Shown here one piece after another: positions 27,617 to 38,921 of a stretch of 64,000 nucleotides of DNA. The translations under genes and the position numbers were made by a program. Position 1 is the stretch's first letter. Every line of letters begins with the position of its first letter. The notes beneath the pieces are model-generated. The model had not been told where the DNA came from. It searched no databases and worked only from the letters and a program-made list of their open reading frames with translations. Origin of the DNA: Lachnospiraceae bacterium (GTDB taxonomy: Bacteria > Bacillota > Clostridia > Lachnospirales > Lachnospiraceae). The stretch is from contig JAILCX010000017.1 in NCBI GenBank assembly GCA_024690205.1, forward strand, positions 36,814 to 100,813. The letters are read 5' to 3'.

Positions 27617-28258
27617 TTACCCCAGGATCTTTGTTATGTCTTCAAAGACCTTGTTCATCTCCTGAGTTCCGTCAACGTTCTTAAGGATACCTTCTTTATT
27701 GTAGTAATCGATAAGAGGCTGCGTCTGCTCGTGATAAACATCGAGTCTTTTCTTTACTGTCTCTGGCTTGTCGTCATCTCTTAAAACAAGTGCCTCACCG
27801 CAGTTATCGCAGATGCCTTCCTTTTTGGGAGGAACATGCTCGATATGGTAAGTTGCTCCGCACTTAACGCAAGCTCTTCTTCCGCTCATTCTCTTTATGA
27901 TGTTTTCGTCGGGAACGTCAACGTTTATCGCATGATCGATGTGATCGCCAAGCTTATTGAGCGCATCCTTTAAAACATCTGCCTGAACTATCGTTCTCGG
28001 GAAACCGTCAAGAACATATCCGTTCTTGCAATCATCCTGTGCTACACGGTCAAGAAGTATCTTTACCGTAAGTTCATCGGGAACGAGCATTCCCTTGTCC
28101 ATGTATGTCTTGGCTTCCTGTCCCAAAGGAGTGTTGTTCTTTATGTTTGCTCTAAAGATGTCTCCCGTTGAAACATGAGGAATACCGTATTTATCTGCTA
28201 TCATTATGGCCTGTGTGCCTTTTCCGGCACCGGGCGCGCCTAACATGATTATCTTCAT
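27617..28258 (-). CDS. adk: Adenylate kinase, zinc-lid form
   Basis: Adk interconverts ATP, AMP and ADP. The 213-residue protein has the P-loop [10 protein letters not shown] at residues 7-16 and a long LID domain with two CxxC pairs (CVKCG and CDNCG) that bind structural zinc, as in Gram-positive adenylate kinases. It lies in the usual secY-adk-map order; a hairpin at 28304-28330 separates it from secY. Confidence 0.98.
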   Translation of the reverse strand: MKIIMLGAPGAGKGTQAIMIADKYGIPHVSTGDIFRANIKNNTPLGQEAKTYMDKGMLVPDELTVKILLDRVAQDDCKNGYVLDGFPRTIVQADVLKDALNKLGDHIDHAINVDVPDENIIKRMSGRRACVKCGATYHIEHVPPKKEGICDNCGEALVLRDDDKPETVKKRLDVYHEQTQPLIDYYNKEGILKNVDGTQEMNKVFEDITKILG

Positions 28259-28303
28259 ATGTAAAATTCTCTTTTTCGTTTTTGCATTCTTTGAAACGCG
28301 CGC

Positions 28304-28330
28304 GGGAAAGCCCCTTAATAAGGCTTTCCC
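28304..28330. terminator. Hairpin between secY and adk
   Basis: GGGAAAGCC and GGCTTTCCC are perfect 9-base arms around 9 bases, in the 92-base gap after secY. No T run follows on the minus strand, so it is more likely an attenuating or RNA-processing structure than a full terminator. Confidence 0.4.
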
Positions 28331-28350
28331 ATAGCGTTTATATTTAAGTT

Positions 28351-29679
28351 TTAGTCGTTAAGAAATCCTTTGTAATTACGAACGAGCATCTGTGATTCAA
28401 CCTGCTTGATCGTCTCAAGGATAACACTCACGATGATGATGAGTGATGTTCCTCCGAATGATACCGATGCATCGAAGATACCGTTAAATACATAAGGGAT
28501 CACACAAACTATCGTGAGTCCTACGGCACCTATGAATACGATGTAGTTAAGTATCTTCGTAAGGTATTCACTGGTGGGTTTTCCGGGTCTTATTCCGGGA
28601 ATGAACCCGCCTGACTTTTTCATGTTCTCTGCGATCTCCATCGGGTTAAATGTGATGGATGTATAGAAGTAAGCAAAGAATATTACAAGTACTATGTAAA
28701 GCACGAGTCCTATCGAGTAGATGGGATCGCTGGGCTTTATCCAGTTGCTTGAGCTTAAGCAGTTAAGAACCTTTGCCCAAAAACCGCTTGCACGAACATT
28801 GAAAAAGTTACAGATAACAACAGGAAGCGTCATCAGGCTTGATGCGAAGATAACGGGAATAACTCCTGATGTGTTTATCTTTAAAGGAATGACGGATGAG
28901 TTTCCGCCAACCATCTTTCTGCCCTGAACCTTCTTGGCATACTGTACGGGGATCTTTCTTACGCCGTCGCTTAAGATGATTACGAGCACTACGATAGCTA
29001 CGATGATGGCTATGATGATGAGTGCTGCAACGATCCTTACGGCTACGGGCTTGTTGTCTCCGCCAAGAACGAACTGCTTAAACAGTGAAGCGATGTCCGA
29101 AGGGATCCTGGAAATGATATTTATGACCAAGACGATGGAAATACCGTTTCCAACACCATGTTCCGTGATCTGTTCGCCGACCCACATAAGGAAAGCTGAT
29201 CCTGCTGTAAGAGTAGCGATGATCGTGATCATGTTGAGTACATTATTCTGTGTCAGCATGCCTGAACTTCTGAACGCTATAGCCATAGCTGTTGATTCGA
29301 TAAGAGCAAGTCCGACGGTCACGTAACGTGTGATGGAAGCGATCTTTTTACGACCGTCTTCTCCGTCTTTTTGCATCTCTTCAAGCTTCGGTATAGCTAT
29401 GGTAAGAAGCTGCATGATGATGGATGATGTAATGTACGGTGTGATGTTGAGGGCAAGTATCGACATGTTCTCGAAAGAACCACCGGTAAATGCTCCCAGG
29501 AATCCTGAAGTATCGGAAGAACCGACCTTTGATTTAAACCATTCGGTGAACTGGGCAATATCCACTCCGGGAACAGGCAGCTGTGAACCGAAACGGATCA
29601 CGAACAGCATGAGCAGAGTGAACAGTAACTTCATTCTGATCTCTTTGACCTTAAATGCATTCTTCAGGGTTGCCCACAT
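28351..29679 (-). CDS. secY: Preprotein translocase subunit SecY
   Basis: SecY is the protein-conducting channel in the inner membrane and partner of SecA. The 442-residue protein has about ten transmembrane segments, with family landmarks [15 protein letters not shown] in the first part, the plug region after it, and [13 protein letters not shown] in a cytosolic loop. It starts one base after the rplO stop. Confidence 0.98.
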   Translation of the reverse strand: MWATLKNAFKVKEIRMKLLFTLLMLFVIRFGSQLPVPGVDIAQFTEWFKSKVGSSDTSGFLGAFTGGSFENMSILALNITPYITSSIIMQLLTIAIPKLEEMQKDGEDGRKKIASITRYVTVGLALIESTAMAIAFRSSGMLTQNNVLNMITIIATLTAGSAFLMWVGEQITEHGVGNGISIVLVINIISRIPSDIASLFKQFVLGGDNKPVAVRIVAALIIIAIIVAIVVLVIILSDGVRKIPVQYAKKVQGRKMVGGNSSVIPLKINTSGVIPVIFASSLMTLPVVICNFFNVRASGFWAKVLNCLSSSNWIKPSDPIYSIGLVLYIVLVIFFAYFYTSITFNPMEIAENMKKSGGFIPGIRPGKPTSEYLTKILNYIVFIGAVGLTIVCVIPYVFNGIFDASVSFGGTSLIIIVSVILETIKQVESQMLVRNYKGFLND

Positions 29680-29680
29680 A

Positions 29681-30124
29681 TTAAATCACCTCTGTGCTTC
29701 CGCCGGCTTTCTCAATCTTTTCAACTGCAGATGCTGAAAAAGCATTTGCCTTAACTGTAAGCTTCTTTGTGATATCTCCGTTTCCGAGGATCTTAACACC
29801 GTCCTTGGGATTCTTTACGAGTCCTGAACCGATGAGTGCTTCTATATCTACGGTTGCGCCGTCATCGAACTTTTCCTCGAGTGCTGAAAGATTTATTGAA
29901 ACGATATCCTTGTGTGAAGGACACTTGAAGCCCTTCTTGGGGATACGTCTGTACAAAGGCATCTGACCACCTTCGAATCCGATCCTGGGTGCGCCGGAAC
30001 GTGCCTTCTGACCTTTGTGGCCCTTGCCGGCAGTTTTTCCGTTTCCGGAACCGTGTCCGCGGCCTCTTCTAAAATCGTCTCTTTTCGTAGAGCCTTCTGC
30101 GGGTCTTAAATTGGATAATTCCAT
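29681..30124 (-). CDS. rplO: 50S ribosomal protein L15
   Basis: L15 is a late 50S assembly protein. The 147-residue product has the glycine/arginine-rich N-terminal extension ([20 protein letters not shown]) and the globular C-terminal half with [17 protein letters not shown]. Upstream neighbour is rpmD, downstream secY. Confidence 0.98.
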   Translation of the reverse strand: MELSNLRPAEGSTKRDDFRRGRGHGSGNGKTAGKGHKGQKARSGAPRIGFEGGQMPLYRRIPKKGFKCPSHKDIVSINLSALEEKFDDGATVDIEALIGSGLVKNPKDGVKILGNGDITKKLTVKANAFSASAVEKIEKAGGSTEVI

Positions 30125-30135
30125 TCTGACACCTC

Positions 30136-30321
30136 CTATACTTCTTCTACTTTTAACAAATGATTGACCTGCTGGATCTGTCCTCTCGTTGCCTGGTTAT
30201 CAGGGAAGAGCTTAGACTGATGAAGCTTTCTGAGTCCCATTGACTCAACGGTCTTTTTCTGCTTGGGAACAGCTCCGATAGGAGATTTTACAAGTGTGAT
30301 CTTTAACATTTTTTCTGCCAT
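30136..30321 (-). CDS. rpmD: 50S ribosomal protein L30
   Basis: The 61-residue product begins [16 protein letters not shown], the conserved L30 N-terminus, with a TAGGAGG site before the ATG. Upstream open frame to 30378 is a shadow of rpsE. Confidence 0.97.
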   Translation of the reverse strand: MAEKMLKITLVKSPIGAVPKQKKTVESMGLRKLHQSKLFPDNQATRGQIQQVNHLLKVEEV

Positions 30322-30334
30322 CTTTCCATTCCTC

Positions 30335-30844
30335 CTATGCCAGGATCTCTTCAACTGACTTTCCGCGGTTCTTGGCAACTTCTTCAGGTGTCTTTAATGT
30401 CTCAAGGCCCTGGATAGTAGCAAGTACTACGTTCTGCTTGTTGTTAGATCCCAATGACTTGGTACGGATGTTCTTGATACCCGCCAGTTCGCAGACGATA
30501 CGAGCAGGACCACCTGCGATGATACCTGTACCGTCGGGAGCCTTTTTCAAAAGAACAGAGGCAGAACCGAACTTTCCGATTATGTCATGTGTAATACTGT
30601 TATTTTCATCCGTAGCTACGGTAACCATATTCTTGATCGCATCTTCCTTGCCCTTGCGGATAGCTTCGGGTACTTCGGCAGCTTTACCAAGTCCGGCGCC
30701 TACATGACCGGCACCGTCTCCAACTACTACCAAAGCAGCGAAACGCATGTTACGACCACCCTTTACAACCTTGGTTACACGCTTAATGGCAACAACCTTA
30801 TCGTTTAATTCCATGTTGCTTACATCAATGATTGTATGTCTCAT
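30335..30844 (-). CDS. rpsE: 30S ribosomal protein S5
   Basis: S5 contributes to decoding accuracy near the A site. The 169-residue product has the S5 N-terminal double-stranded RNA-binding fold with [22 protein letters not shown], and the C-terminal domain. The ATG at 30844, with GGGAG seven bases upstream, is preferred to the adjacent GTG. Confidence 0.98.
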   Translation of the reverse strand: MRHTIIDVSNMELNDKVVAIKRVTKVVKGGRNMRFAALVVVGDGAGHVGAGLGKAAEVPEAIRKGKEDAIKNMVTVATDENNSITHDIIGKFGSASVLLKKAPDGTGIIAGGPARIVCELAGIKNIRTKSLGSNNKQNVVLATIQGLETLKTPEEVAKNRGKSVEEILA

Positions 30845-30859
30845 CACGTTTCTCCCTTC

Positions 30860-31228
30860 CTAGAATTTTAATCCGGCTTCTCTGGCCGCATCTGCAAGTG
30901 CCGCAACCTTACCCTGATAAATGAAACCGCCTCTGTCAAATACAACAGTGTCGATACCTTTTTCAAGAGCTCTCTTTGCGATTACCTGTCCGAGATATGA
31001 TGCTGCTTCAACATTATTGGTCTTGTCAAGCTTTGCCTTAACTTCCTTTTCGTTTGTGGAAGCTGCAACCAAAGTGTTTCCGACCGTATCGTCGATAATT
31101 TGAGCATACATATGATTATTGCTTCTGAAAACCGCCAGACGGGGTCTTTCGGCTGTACCGCTGAAACGGTTACGTATTTTCATGTGCTTTTTAGCACGTA
31201 CTTCTGATCTTGATTCCTTACTGACCAT
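30860..31228 (-). CDS. rplR: 50S ribosomal protein L18
   Basis: L18 binds 5S rRNA in the central protuberance. The 122-residue protein carries [20 protein letters not shown] and ends in [11 protein letters not shown], the conserved C-terminus. Confidence 0.98.
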   Translation of the reverse strand: MVSKESRSEVRAKKHMKIRNRFSGTAERPRLAVFRSNNHMYAQIIDDTVGNTLVAASTNEKEVKAKLDKTNNVEAASYLGQVIAKRALEKGIDTVVFDRGGFIYQGKVAALADAAREAGLKF

Positions 31229-31248
31229 TTTTATACTCTCCTTATCAA

Positions 31249-31791
31249 TTATTTCTTACCGGTCTTACCGACTTTACGTCTGATCGTCTCATCAGCATAC
31301 TTGATTCCCTTACCCTTGTAAGGCTCAGGTCTTCTCTTGTCTCTGATCTCTGCGGCGAACTGACCGACCTTTTCTTTATCGATACCCTTTACTATGATGA
31401 TGTTCTGTCCGTCGACAACTGTCTCGATGCCTTCGGGATCTTCCATCTCAACGGGGTGAGAGTATCCGAGCGACAATGTTAACTTCTTGCCCGACTTCTG
31501 GGCTCTGTAACCTACGCCGTTAACTTCAAGCTTCTTTTCGTAGCCTTCCGTAACACCTATTACCATGTTGTTGATAAGTGTTCTTGTAAGACCGTGAAGC
31601 GCTTTCATTCTCTTAAGATCATTGGGACGGCTTACTGTTACTTCAGCTCCTTCCACCTTGACCTCCATCTCCTGGGGAAGAACTCTTTCAAGTGTTCCCT
31701 TGGGTCCCTTAACGGTCACTTTGTTATTTTCTGCCAAATCTACGGTTACTCCCGCAGGGATGGCGATTGGCATTCTTCCTATTCGTGACAT
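31249..31791 (-). CDS. rplF: 50S ribosomal protein L6
   Basis: L6 lies near the sarcin-ricin loop and factor-binding site. The 180-residue protein is full length with [15 protein letters not shown] at the start and [16 protein letters not shown] close to the end. Confidence 0.98.
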   Translation of the reverse strand: MSRIGRMPIAIPAGVTVDLAENNKVTVKGPKGTLERVLPQEMEVKVEGAEVTVSRPNDLKRMKALHGLTRTLINNMVIGVTEGYEKKLEVNGVGYRAQKSGKKLTLSLGYSHPVEMEDPEGIETVVDGQNIIIVKGIDKEKVGQFAAEIRDKRRPEPYKGKGIKYADETIRRKVGKTGKK

Positions 31792-31824
31792 GCCCGTACC
31801 TCCTGTTTTTTAAACTTTATGAGA

Positions 31825-32226
31825 TTACCATACGTAAGCGAGAACTTCGCCGCCTACCTGTAATTCTCTGGCCTTCTTGTCTGTGATCACTCCCTGGTTG
31901 GTGGAAATGATTGCTATTCCGAGTCCACCGAGAACCTTGGGGAGATCTTCCTTGCCGGCGTAAATACGAAGTCCCGGCTTAGATATTCTCTTAAGTCCGC
32001 TGATGATCTTGTCGTTACGATCAGCGCCGTACTTAAGTGCGATGCGGATAGTCTTGAAGTTTCCGTCATCGATGATATCGTATTTTTTGATATAACCCTC
32101 TTCAACAAGGATGTCTGCGATTGCAAGCTTCATCTTGGAAGAAGGAATATCAACAGTATCGTGCTTTGCAGTATTTGCATTACGAATTCTCGTAAGCATA
32201 TCTGCGATAGGATCGCTCATTGTCAT
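31825..32226 (-). CDS. rpsH: 30S ribosomal protein S8
   Basis: S8 binds the central domain of 16S rRNA and in many bacteria represses the spc operon. The 133-residue product has [16 protein letters not shown] and the C-terminal [14 protein letters not shown]. It lies 14 bases from rpsN. Confidence 0.98.
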   Translation of the reverse strand: MTMSDPIADMLTRIRNANTAKHDTVDIPSSKMKLAIADILVEEGYIKKYDIIDDGNFKTIRIALKYGADRNDKIISGLKRISKPGLRIYAGKEDLPKVLGGLGIAIISTNQGVITDKKARELQVGGEVLAYVW

Positions 32227-32240
32227 CTTTAATTACCTCC

Positions 32241-32426
32241 TTACCAACTTGCTTTCTTAACTCCGGGTATCTCACCCTTGTATGCCAGCTCACGGAAGCA
32301 TACTCTGCAGATTCCGTACTTTCTCAAATAAGCATGGGGACGTCCGCAGATCCTGCAACGGCTGTATGCCTGTGTAGAGAATCTGGGAGTACGCTTCTGC
32401 TTGATCTTCATTGCTGTCTTAGCCAT
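32241..32426 (-). CDS. rpsN: 30S ribosomal protein S14 type Z
   Basis: This 61-residue S14 is the short zinc-binding form: the four zinc cysteines are in CRICG and CRVC. Its N-terminus [19 protein letters not shown] is typical. It sits between rplE and rpsH. Confidence 0.98.
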   Translation of the reverse strand: MAKTAMKIKQKRTPRFSTQAYSRCRICGRPHAYLRKYGICRVCFRELAYKGEIPGVKKASW

Positions 32427-32439
32427 AACTTTAATCCTC

Positions 32440-32979
32440 CTACTTTGCGAAAGGCATGTTAAATAACTTTAACAGCTCTCGTGCTTCCTCGTCTGTCTTT
32501 GCAGTTGTAACAAAGATGACGTCCATTCCTCTGACTTTATCGATCTTGTCATACTCGATCTCAGGGAAGATGATCTGTTCCTTGATACCGAGTGCGTAGT
32601 TTCCTCTTCCGTCAAATGCGTTGGGATTTACTCCTCTGAAGTCACGTACTCGGGGAAGAGCGAGGTTTACAAGTCTGTCCATGAAGTCATACATCTTCTC
32701 ACCGCGAAGAGTAACCTTACAACCGATGTTCTGACCTTCACGGAGTTTGAAGTTAGCGATCGACTTCTTTGCCTTTGTAAGGACTGCCTTCTGACCTGTG
32801 ATGGTCTCCATGTCCTTAACTGCAGACTCCAAAACCTTAGCGTTTTCCTTGGCTTCTCCGACGCCCATGTTAACAACTATCTTGTTAAGCTTCGGAACTT
32901 CCATTATGTTTTTATATCCGAACTTTTTGATCATAGCGTCTACGATCTCGTTCTTATATGTTTCCTTTAATCTGCTCAC
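32440..32979 (-). CDS. rplE: 50S ribosomal protein L5
   Basis: L5 binds 5S rRNA and contacts P-site tRNA. The 179-residue protein has [17 protein letters not shown] and the ending [11 protein letters not shown], both standard. Confidence 0.98.
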   Translation of the reverse strand: MSRLKETYKNEIVDAMIKKFGYKNIMEVPKLNKIVVNMGVGEAKENAKVLESAVKDMETITGQKAVLTKAKKSIANFKLREGQNIGCKVTLRGEKMYDFMDRLVNLALPRVRDFRGVNPNAFDGRGNYALGIKEQIIFPEIEYDKIDKVRGMDVIFVTTAKTDEEARELLKLFNMPFAK

Positions 32980-33003
32980 GCTGAATGTTCTCCTTCCTTA
33001 GAA

Positions 33004-33315
33004 TTAATCAATAACATCGCCTGTTGACTTAGCGAAACGGACTTTCTTGTCCTTCTCGATCTTAAAGCCGACACGTGTTGTCTTTCCCTTGTGAACGTAC
33101 ATAACGTTCGAAACGTCCATGGGAGCTTCCTTCTGAATAATTCCGCCATTCTGGTTAGCAGCTGAAGGCTTGGTGTGCTTGGTCACCATGTTGACGCCTT
33201 CGACAACGACCTTCTTCTTATCTACGTCTACGGAAAGGACTTTACCTTCCGAACCCTTGTCTTTTCCGGCGATAACTCTTACCGTATCACCCTTTTTAAT
33301 CTTTAAACTGGCCAT
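33004..33315 (-). CDS. rplX: 50S ribosomal protein L24
   Basis: L24 starts 50S assembly. The 103-residue product has the KOW motif KKGDTVRVIAGKDKGSEGKV at the N-terminus. Confidence 0.98.
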   Translation of the reverse strand: MASLKIKKGDTVRVIAGKDKGSEGKVLSVDVDKKKVVVEGVNMVTKHTKPSAANQNGGIIQKEAPMDVSNVMYVHKGKTTRVGFKIEKDKKVRFAKSTGDVID

Positions 33316-33327
33316 TATCGTTTCCTC

Positions 33328-33696
33328 CTATAATACTTCCGGTGCCAAGGAAACAATCTTCATAAACTGTTTCTCACGAAGCTCTCTGGCTACTGGTCCA
33401 AAAATACGTGTTCCTCTGGGAGTCTTATCATCCTTGATGATAACGGCTGCGTTCTCATCAAATTTGATATATGAACCGTCCTTACGACGTGTTCCCTTTA
33501 CTGTACGTACTACTACAGCCTTAACTACGTCACCCTTTTTAACAACACCACCGGGAGTAGCATCCTTGACCGTAGCAACAATGATATCGCCGATCTCGGC
33601 ATATCTTCTTGTAGATCCGCCCATAACCCTGATGCAAAGGATTTCCTTAGCACCGGTATTATCAGCGACCTTGAGTCTGCTTTCCTGCTGTATCAT
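33328..33696 (-). CDS. rplN: 50S ribosomal protein L14
   Basis: L14 takes part in an intersubunit bridge and is the binding site of RsfS. The 122-residue protein has [18 protein letters not shown] and the C-terminal [19 protein letters not shown]. Confidence 0.98.
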   Translation of the reverse strand: MIQQESRLKVADNTGAKEILCIRVMGGSTRRYAEIGDIIVATVKDATPGGVVKKGDVVKAVVVRTVKGTRRKDGSYIKFDENAAVIIKDDKTPRGTRIFGPVARELREKQFMKIVSLAPEVL

Positions 33697-33714
33697 GCTA
33701 ATTCTCCTTCCTGG

Positions 33715-33972
33715 TTACTTAACTTTCTCTACTATCTCGACAAGTCTCCATCTCTTATCCTTTGAAAGAGGTCTTGTCTCCATTACTTTTACCGTATCAC
33801 CTATCTGGCATTCGTTGTTCTCGTCATGAGCCTTAAGCTTGTAAGTATCCTTAACGATCTTCTTGTACAAAGGATGCTTAACATGGTTCTCAATAGCTAC
33901 GACTATAGTCTTGTCCATCTTGTTGCTGACAACCTTGCCGACACGCGTTTTTCTTAAATTTCTTGCTTCCAC
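33715..33972 (-). CDS. rpsQ: 30S ribosomal protein S17
   Basis: S17 is a primary 16S binder. The 85-residue OB-fold protein contains [19 protein letters not shown] and the conserved [17 protein letters not shown]. Confidence 0.98.
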   Translation of the reverse strand: MEARNLRKTRVGKVVSNKMDKTIVVAIENHVKHPLYKKIVKDTYKLKAHDENNECQIGDTVKVMETRPLSKDKRWRLVEIVEKVK

Positions 33973-34007
33973 GACTTACGTCTCCTTTCTTAATGAGTTC
34001 CTGAATC

Positions 34008-34214
34008 TTAAGCTTCCTTTGTCTTCTGTGTGATAATCGTCTGGATACGGGCGATGTTCTTACGAACCTCCGTGATCCTTGCCGTATTATCCAGCTGGTT
34101 GGTCGCATTCTGGAATCTCAAATTGAAAAGCTCTTTCTTGGCAGCTACCAGATCCTGGTTAAGTTCCGAAGCTGACTTTCCTTTTAAATCTTCTACGTAT
34201 TTACTAGTCTTCAT
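34008..34214 (-). CDS. rpmC: 50S ribosomal protein L29
   Basis: L29 is a helical hairpin near the exit tunnel. The 68-residue product has [17 protein letters not shown], the family signature. It overlaps rplP by 4 bases. Confidence 0.97.
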   Translation of the reverse strand: MKTSKYVEDLKGKSASELNQDLVAAKKELFNLRFQNATNQLDNTARITEVRKNIARIQTIITQKTKEA

Positions 34215-34642
34215 TCTGCCACACCACCTTCCAGGTCTGCCTTAGAAACGATCTTGCACTTGCAGGGGAGCTTGTGTGTTGCAAGACGCAACGCTTCCTT
34301 TGCAATCTCTTCGCTTACACCGGCGATCTCGAACATAACACGTCCGGGCTTAACAACGGCTACCCAATACTCTGTAGCACCTTTACCTTTACCCATACGG
34401 ACTCCAAGTCCTTTAGCTGTAATAGGCTTGTCAGGGAAAATCTTTATCCATACTTTACCGCCACGCTTGATGTAACGTGTCATCGCAACTCTGGCTGCTT
34501 CGATCTGGTTTGACTTGATCCAGCAGGGCTCTGTAGCAACGATACCGTACTCACCGTAGCTGATCTTATTACCACGTGTAGCTTTTCCGGCCATAGTGCC
34601 GCGGAACTGCTTACGACGCTTTACTCTTTTTGGCATTAACAT
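34211..34642 (-). CDS. rplP: 50S ribosomal protein L16
   Basis: L16 organises the A-site tRNA region. The 143-residue product begins [15 protein letters not shown]; the first ATG has GGGAG nine bases upstream, so it is preferred over the second. Contains [18 protein letters not shown]. It shares its first base with the last base of rpsC. Confidence 0.98.
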   Translation of the reverse strand: MLMPKRVKRRKQFRGTMAGKATRGNKISYGEYGIVATEPCWIKSNQIEAARVAMTRYIKRGGKVWIKIFPDKPITAKGLGVRMGKGKGATEYWVAVVKPGRVMFEIAGVSEEIAKEALRLATHKLPCKCKIVSKADLEGGVAE

Positions 34643-35319
34643 TATTTTTCGCTCCCTTCGTTAGTATTCTCTTCTTCCTCGGACTTCTTTGAAGGAAGGA
34701 TCTCACCTTTGTAGATCCAAACTTTGACACCTACTTTACCGTATGTTGTGTCAGCCTCGGCGAAGCCGTATTCGATGTCGGCACGCAGTGTCTGAAGGGG
34801 AATTGTTCCCTCAGAATAGAACTCTGAACGGGCAATATCTGCACCACCCAGACGTCCGGAGCAACATGCCTTGATTCCGAGAGCGCCGGCCTTCATGGTT
34901 CTGCCCATGCAAGACTTCATGGCACGACGGAACGAAACACGGTTCTCAAGCTGCTGAGCGATGTTCTCGGCTACGAGCTGGGCATCTTTATCAGGACGCT
35001 TGATCTCCTTGATGTCAACGGATACTTTCTTTCCGTTTGTAAGTTTTGTAAGTTCTTTCTTGGTAACTTCGATCTCGGTTCCGCCCTTACCGATAACAAC
35101 ACCGGGCTTAGCCGTGAATACTATTACCTTTACTCGATCAGCTGCTCTTTCGATCTCTATCTTTGAGATACCGGCGCTGTAGAGCTTCTTTTTGAGATAT
35201 TTTCTAATCTCGTTATCTTCAACCAGAAAATCAGCAAAATCTTCTTCTGCGTACCATCTGGAATCCCAATCCTTTATGATACCGACTCTTAAGCCGTGGG
35301 GATTAACTTTCTGACCCAT
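34642..35319 (-). CDS. rpsC: 30S ribosomal protein S3
   Basis: S3 forms part of the mRNA entry channel. The 225-residue protein has [20 protein letters not shown], a KH domain with [12 protein letters not shown], and the C-terminal domain with [19 protein letters not shown] sequence. The tail is acidic ([15 protein letters not shown]). Confidence 0.98.
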   Translation of the reverse strand: MGQKVNPHGLRVGIIKDWDSRWYAEEDFADFLVEDNEIRKYLKKKLYSAGISKIEIERAADRVKVIVFTAKPGVVIGKGGTEIEVTKKELTKLTNGKKVSVDIKEIKRPDKDAQLVAENIAQQLENRVSFRRAMKSCMGRTMKAGALGIKACCSGRLGGADIARSEFYSEGTIPLQTLRADIEYGFAEADTTYGKVGVKVWIYKGEILPSKKSEEEENTNEGSEK

Positions 35320-35333
35320 TATCCGCTTCCTCC

Positions 35334-35738
35334 TTATCTCTCATCCAAAACAACAGTGATGTGGCTCATTCTCTTTTCGATCCTGTAAGCCCTGCCCTGT
35401 GCTCTGGGTTGTACTCTCTTCATCGTAGGACCCTTGTCTGCGTAGCACTGTGCTACATAAAGGTTCTCGGGATTCGGATATTTGGTGGGATCCTGGCTGT
35501 ACAGATATTCTGCATTTGCCTTTGCTGATTCCACTAACTTCTTTATGATGGCTGAGCCGTATCTGGGGCTGTATGTTAAAAGTCCTAAAGCTGCTTCAAC
35601 ATCCTTGCCTCTTATGGCGTCAAGCACGAAACACGCTTTCTGAACAGAAATCCTTGCGTAAGATAACTTAGCTGAAGGTCTTACATCTTTCTGCGCATTT
35701 CTTTCTCTTTTGATCTGCGATCTATGTCCTTTTGCCAT
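35334..35738 (-). CDS. rplV: 50S ribosomal protein L22
   Basis: L22 lines the exit tunnel with a beta hairpin. The 134-residue product has [20 protein letters not shown] and the hairpin region [19 protein letters not shown]. Confidence 0.98.
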   Translation of the reverse strand: MAKGHRSQIKRERNAQKDVRPSAKLSYARISVQKACFVLDAIRGKDVEAALGLLTYSPRYGSAIIKKLVESAKANAEYLYSQDPTKYPNPENLYVAQCYADKGPTMKRVQPRAQGRAYRIEKRMSHITVVLDER

Positions 35739-35754
35739 GATAAACCTCCTTATC

Positions 35755-36036
35755 TTACTTTACCTTAGACTTCTTTTCGTCCTTGCCGTGACCTCTGTAG
35801 GTTCTGGTAGCTACGAACTCGCCTAATTTATGTCCGACCATATCCTCGGTAACGTATACCGGAACATGCTTTCTTCCGTCGTGTACTGCAAACGTATGTC
35901 CCACAAATGAAGGGAAGATAGTAGAACGACGTGACCATGTCTTGATAACCTGCTTCTGTCCTGATGCGTTCATTGCATCTACCTTCTTAAGAAGACTTGC
36001 GTCCGCAAAAGGTCCTTTTTTAAGTGATCTAGCCAT
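35755..36036 (-). CDS. rpsS: 30S ribosomal protein S19
   Basis: S19 lies in the 30S head next to S13. The 93-residue protein begins [19 protein letters not shown] and contains [20 protein letters not shown]. Confidence 0.98.
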   Translation of the reverse strand: MARSLKKGPFADASLLKKVDAMNASGQKQVIKTWSRRSTIFPSFVGHTFAVHDGRKHVPVYVTEDMVGHKLGEFVATRTYRGHGKDEKKSKVK

Positions 36037-36051
36037 TTTTTCTTCTCCTCC

Positions 36052-36894
36052 TTACTTGATAGCTCTGCCGTCGCGTCTTCTTACGATCAGCTTGTTAGAA
36101 GCCTTATTCTTCTTTCTTGTCTTAAGACCAAGGGCAGGCTTTCCCCAAGGTGTGCAGGGGCCGGGACGACCTATGCTACACTTACCTTCACCACCTCCGT
36201 GAGGATGGTCGTTGGGGTTCATGACCGAACCGCGGACTGTAGGACGGATACCCATCATACGTTTACGTCCTGCTTTTCCGATCTTAATAAGGTTGTGATC
36301 AACATTTCCTACAACTCCGACGGTAGCTCTGCAGTTAACGGGTACCATTCTCATTTCGCCTGAAGGAAGACGAAGTGTTGCATACTTTCCTTCCTTAGCC
36401 ATGAGCTGCGCGCTGTTACCTGCACTTCTTACCATCTGTCCGCCCTTACCGGGATAAAGCTCTATATTGTGTACCTGAGTACCTACAGGTATGAGCTCTA
36501 AGGGAAGGCAGTTACCTACTCTTACTTCGGCTTCGGGTCCGTTCATGATCTTCATTCCGTTTGTAAGTCCCTCGGGAGCGAGGATATATGCTTTTTCTCC
36601 GTCTGCATAGCAGATAAGAGCGATATTAGCTGTTCTGTTGGGATCGTACTCGATTCCTACAACAGTTGCGGGGATTCCATCCTTAAAACGCTTGAAATCC
36701 ACAATCCTGTACTTTTTCTTTGCACCGCCTCCGCGATGTCTGACTGTTATCTTACCCTGATTGTTACGGCCGGCCTTGTGATTCTTTGAAACAAGGAGCG
36801 ACTTCTCGGGAGCTGTCTTTGTGATCTCCGCAAAGTCGGAACCGGTCATATTTCTTCTCGAAGGTGTATATGGATTATATGTTTTGATTCCCAT
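36052..36894 (-). CDS. rplB: 50S ribosomal protein L2
   Basis: L2 is needed for subunit joining and peptidyl transfer. The 280-residue product is full length, with [20 protein letters not shown] and the conserved catalytic-region loop [17 protein letters not shown] containing the essential histidine. Confidence 0.98.
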   Translation of the reverse strand: MGIKTYNPYTPSRRNMTGSDFAEITKTAPEKSLLVSKNHKAGRNNQGKITVRHRGGGAKKKYRIVDFKRFKDGIPATVVGIEYDPNRTANIALICYADGEKAYILAPEGLTNGMKIMNGPEAEVRVGNCLPLELIPVGTQVHNIELYPGKGGQMVRSAGNSAQLMAKEGKYATLRLPSGEMRMVPVNCRATVGVVGNVDHNLIKIGKAGRKRMMGIRPTVRGSVMNPNDHPHGGGEGKCSIGRPGPCTPWGKPALGLKTRKKNKASNKLIVRRRDGRAIK

Positions 36895-36916
36895 GACTTA
36901 ATCTCCTTTCAACGAT

Positions 36917-37216
36917 TTACAGACCTGAGAAAATCTCAATGTCCTTGCTGTCATCGGTCAGCCATACGACAGCCTTCTTTGTCTTTGCGGTCTTTCCGAA
37001 TACATATCCGCGTCTTTTAGTCTTTCCGTCACAGTTCATGGTGTTGACCTTCTTGACCTTTGCACCGTCGAACATCTTTTCAACGGCTTCCTTGACCATA
37101 GACTTGTTTGCTTCGGGATGAACAAGGAATGTGTACTTCTTATCACCCATTCCGGACATACTCTTTTCGGTGATAACCGGCTTAAGGATTACGTCGTAGT
37201 ATTTAATGTCAGCCAT
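36917..37216 (-). CDS. rplW: 50S ribosomal protein L23
   Basis: L23 is the docking site for trigger factor and SRP at the exit. The 99-residue protein has [13 protein letters not shown] and [19 protein letters not shown]. It shares one base with rplD. Confidence 0.98.
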   Translation of the reverse strand: MADIKYYDVILKPVITEKSMSGMGDKKYTFLVHPEANKSMVKEAVEKMFDGAKVKKVNTMNCDGKTKRRGYVFGKTAKTKKAVVWLTDDSKDIEIFSGL

Positions 37217-37836
37217 TATGCATACACCTCCTCGATCTTCTGCACGGCATCCTTGGTAAGAACAAGTGTATCTCCCTTGAGGATATCGTAAACATTGATT
37301 GTATTAACCTGTGCCGTCATAACATTGGGGATGTTCCTTGCTGAAAGGATAACGTTCTTGTCCAAATCTCCGAGAACTACCAAAGCCTTCTTAAGCTTTA
37401 AGTTCTCCATAACGGCTGCGAACTTCTTTGTCTTGATCTCGTCGAACTTAAGCTCGTCAACAACGATGAGCTTTCCGTCTGCGACTCTGCTTGAAAGAGC
37501 GCTCTTTAATGCTGCTCTCTTTTCTTTCTTGTTAAGCTTGAAAGAATAATCCCTGGGTGTGGGAGCGAATACAACTCCGCCTCCTGTCCACTGGGGTGAT
37601 CTTGTAGAACCCTGTCTTGCATGACCGGTTCCCTTCTGTCTCCAGGGCTTTCTGCCGCCGCCCGATACTTCGGAGCGTGTCTTGGCCTTCTGTGTGCCCT
37701 GACGGTTATTAGCAAGCTGCTGTACGACTGCCATATGAACGAGGTGCTCGTTAATGGGTGCTCCGAAAACGGCATCGTTTAAGTCGATCGTACCAACTTC
37801 TTTTCCTTCCATATTATAAACAGATACTTTTGCCAT
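37216..37836 (-). CDS. rplD: 50S ribosomal protein L4
   Basis: L4 lines the exit tunnel and, in some bacteria, represses the S10 operon. The 206-residue product starts [15 protein letters not shown] with AGGAGG upstream; the open frame to 37857 is not used. It contains [18 protein letters not shown] and [16 protein letters not shown]. Confidence 0.98.
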   Translation of the reverse strand: MAKVSVYNMEGKEVGTIDLNDAVFGAPINEHLVHMAVVQQLANNRQGTQKAKTRSEVSGGGRKPWRQKGTGHARQGSTRSPQWTGGGVVFAPTPRDYSFKLNKKEKRAALKSALSSRVADGKLIVVDELKFDEIKTKKFAAVMENLKLKKALVVLGDLDKNVILSARNIPNVMTAQVNTINVYDILKGDTLVLTKDAVQKIEEVYA

Positions 37837-37862
37837 CTTATTGGTTCCTCCTTTCATCTTCC

Positions 37863-38543
37863 TTATTCAGCCTTAACGGTCTCTTTGACAGTTACAAGTG
37901 CCTTCTTGGATCCGGGAACTGCTCCCTTAACGAGCAGAAGGTTCTTCTCGGCATCAACCCTTACTACTTCAAGGTTCTGAACCGTAACCTTTACGCATCC
38001 CATGTGACCCGGCATTCCCTTGCCCTTGAACACGCGGCTGGGAGATGAACATGCACCGTTTGAACCCTGATGACGGTGGAACTTGGAACCGTGCTTCATG
38101 GGTCCTCTGTGCTGGCCTAATCTCTTTATGGCACCCTGGAATCCCTTACCTTTTGAGATAGCAGATGCATCGATCTTATCGCCGACTTCAAAGATGTCAG
38201 CCTTGATCTCACTTCCTAATGTGTAGTCAGCTGTGTTTTCAAACTTGAACTCCCTGACGAATCTCTTGCTTGAAACACCGGCCTTTTCGAAGTGTCCCTT
38301 CATAGCCTTGCCTACACCGTTTCTGTGAACGACTTCTTTCTTGCCGCCCTTGTCCTTGTTAACAATCCTGTCTTTCTTGTCAACAAAGCCAACCTGAACA
38401 GCTTCATATCCGTCGTTTTCTACTGTTTTGATCTGTGTTACGTAGCAGGGACCTGCCTGTAATACAGTAACGGGTACGAGTACTCCGTCTTCATTGAAGA
38501 TTTGAGTCATTCCGACTTTGGTAGCTAAAATAGCTTTTTTCAT
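37863..38543 (-). CDS. rplC: 50S ribosomal protein L3
   Basis: L3 starts 50S assembly and reaches the peptidyl transferase centre. The 226-residue protein has [14 protein letters not shown], and the methylated-glutamine region [20 protein letters not shown]. It follows rpsJ by about 60 bases. Confidence 0.98.
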   Translation of the reverse strand: MKKAILATKVGMTQIFNEDGVLVPVTVLQAGPCYVTQIKTVENDGYEAVQVGFVDKKDRIVNKDKGGKKEVVHRNGVGKAMKGHFEKAGVSSKRFVREFKFENTADYTLGSEIKADIFEVGDKIDASAISKGKGFQGAIKRLGQHRGPMKHGSKFHRHQGSNGACSSPSRVFKGKGMPGHMGCVKVTVQNLEVVRVDAEKNLLLVKGAVPGSKKALVTVKETVKAE

Positions 38544-38603
38544 TTGTTTCCATCCTTTCTACAGCGGGTCCGATCGGACCATACTAGTTAATGAAACTTT
38601 GTT

Positions 38604-38921
38604 TTACTTTTCCTTCATCTTGATATCAATGTAAACACCTGCAGGCATCTCGACCTTCTGAAGAGCCTCGATGGTCTTCTGAGTAGGTGTAAGGATATCG
38701 ATGAGCCTCTTGTGGGTTCTCTGCTCGAACTGTTCGCGGGAATCCTTGTACTTGTGTACGGCTCTTAAGATCGTAACTACTTCCTTTTTAGTAGGAAGGG
38801 GTACCGGTCCGCTTACCGATGATCCTGTCTTCTTGACTGTCTCGATGATTTTCTTTGCTGATGAATCAACCATCTGGTGATCATAAGCCTTGAGGGTGAT
38901 CCTCATTACCTGTGTTGCCAT
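38604..38921 (-). CDS. rpsJ: 30S ribosomal protein S10
   Basis: S10 lies in the 30S head and also serves as NusE in antitermination. The 105-residue protein has [13 protein letters not shown] and [17 protein letters not shown]. An AAAGGAGG ribosome site precedes the ATG, and immediately before it is an 8-bp hairpin. It is the first gene of the long S10-spc-alpha transcript, behind a promoter at 39220-39248 and a structured leader. Confidence 0.98.
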   Translation of the reverse strand: MATQVMRITLKAYDHQMVDSSAKKIIETVKKTGSSVSGPVPLPTKKEVVTILRAVHKYKDSREQFEQRTHKRLIDILTPTQKTIEALQKVEMPAGVYIDIKMKEK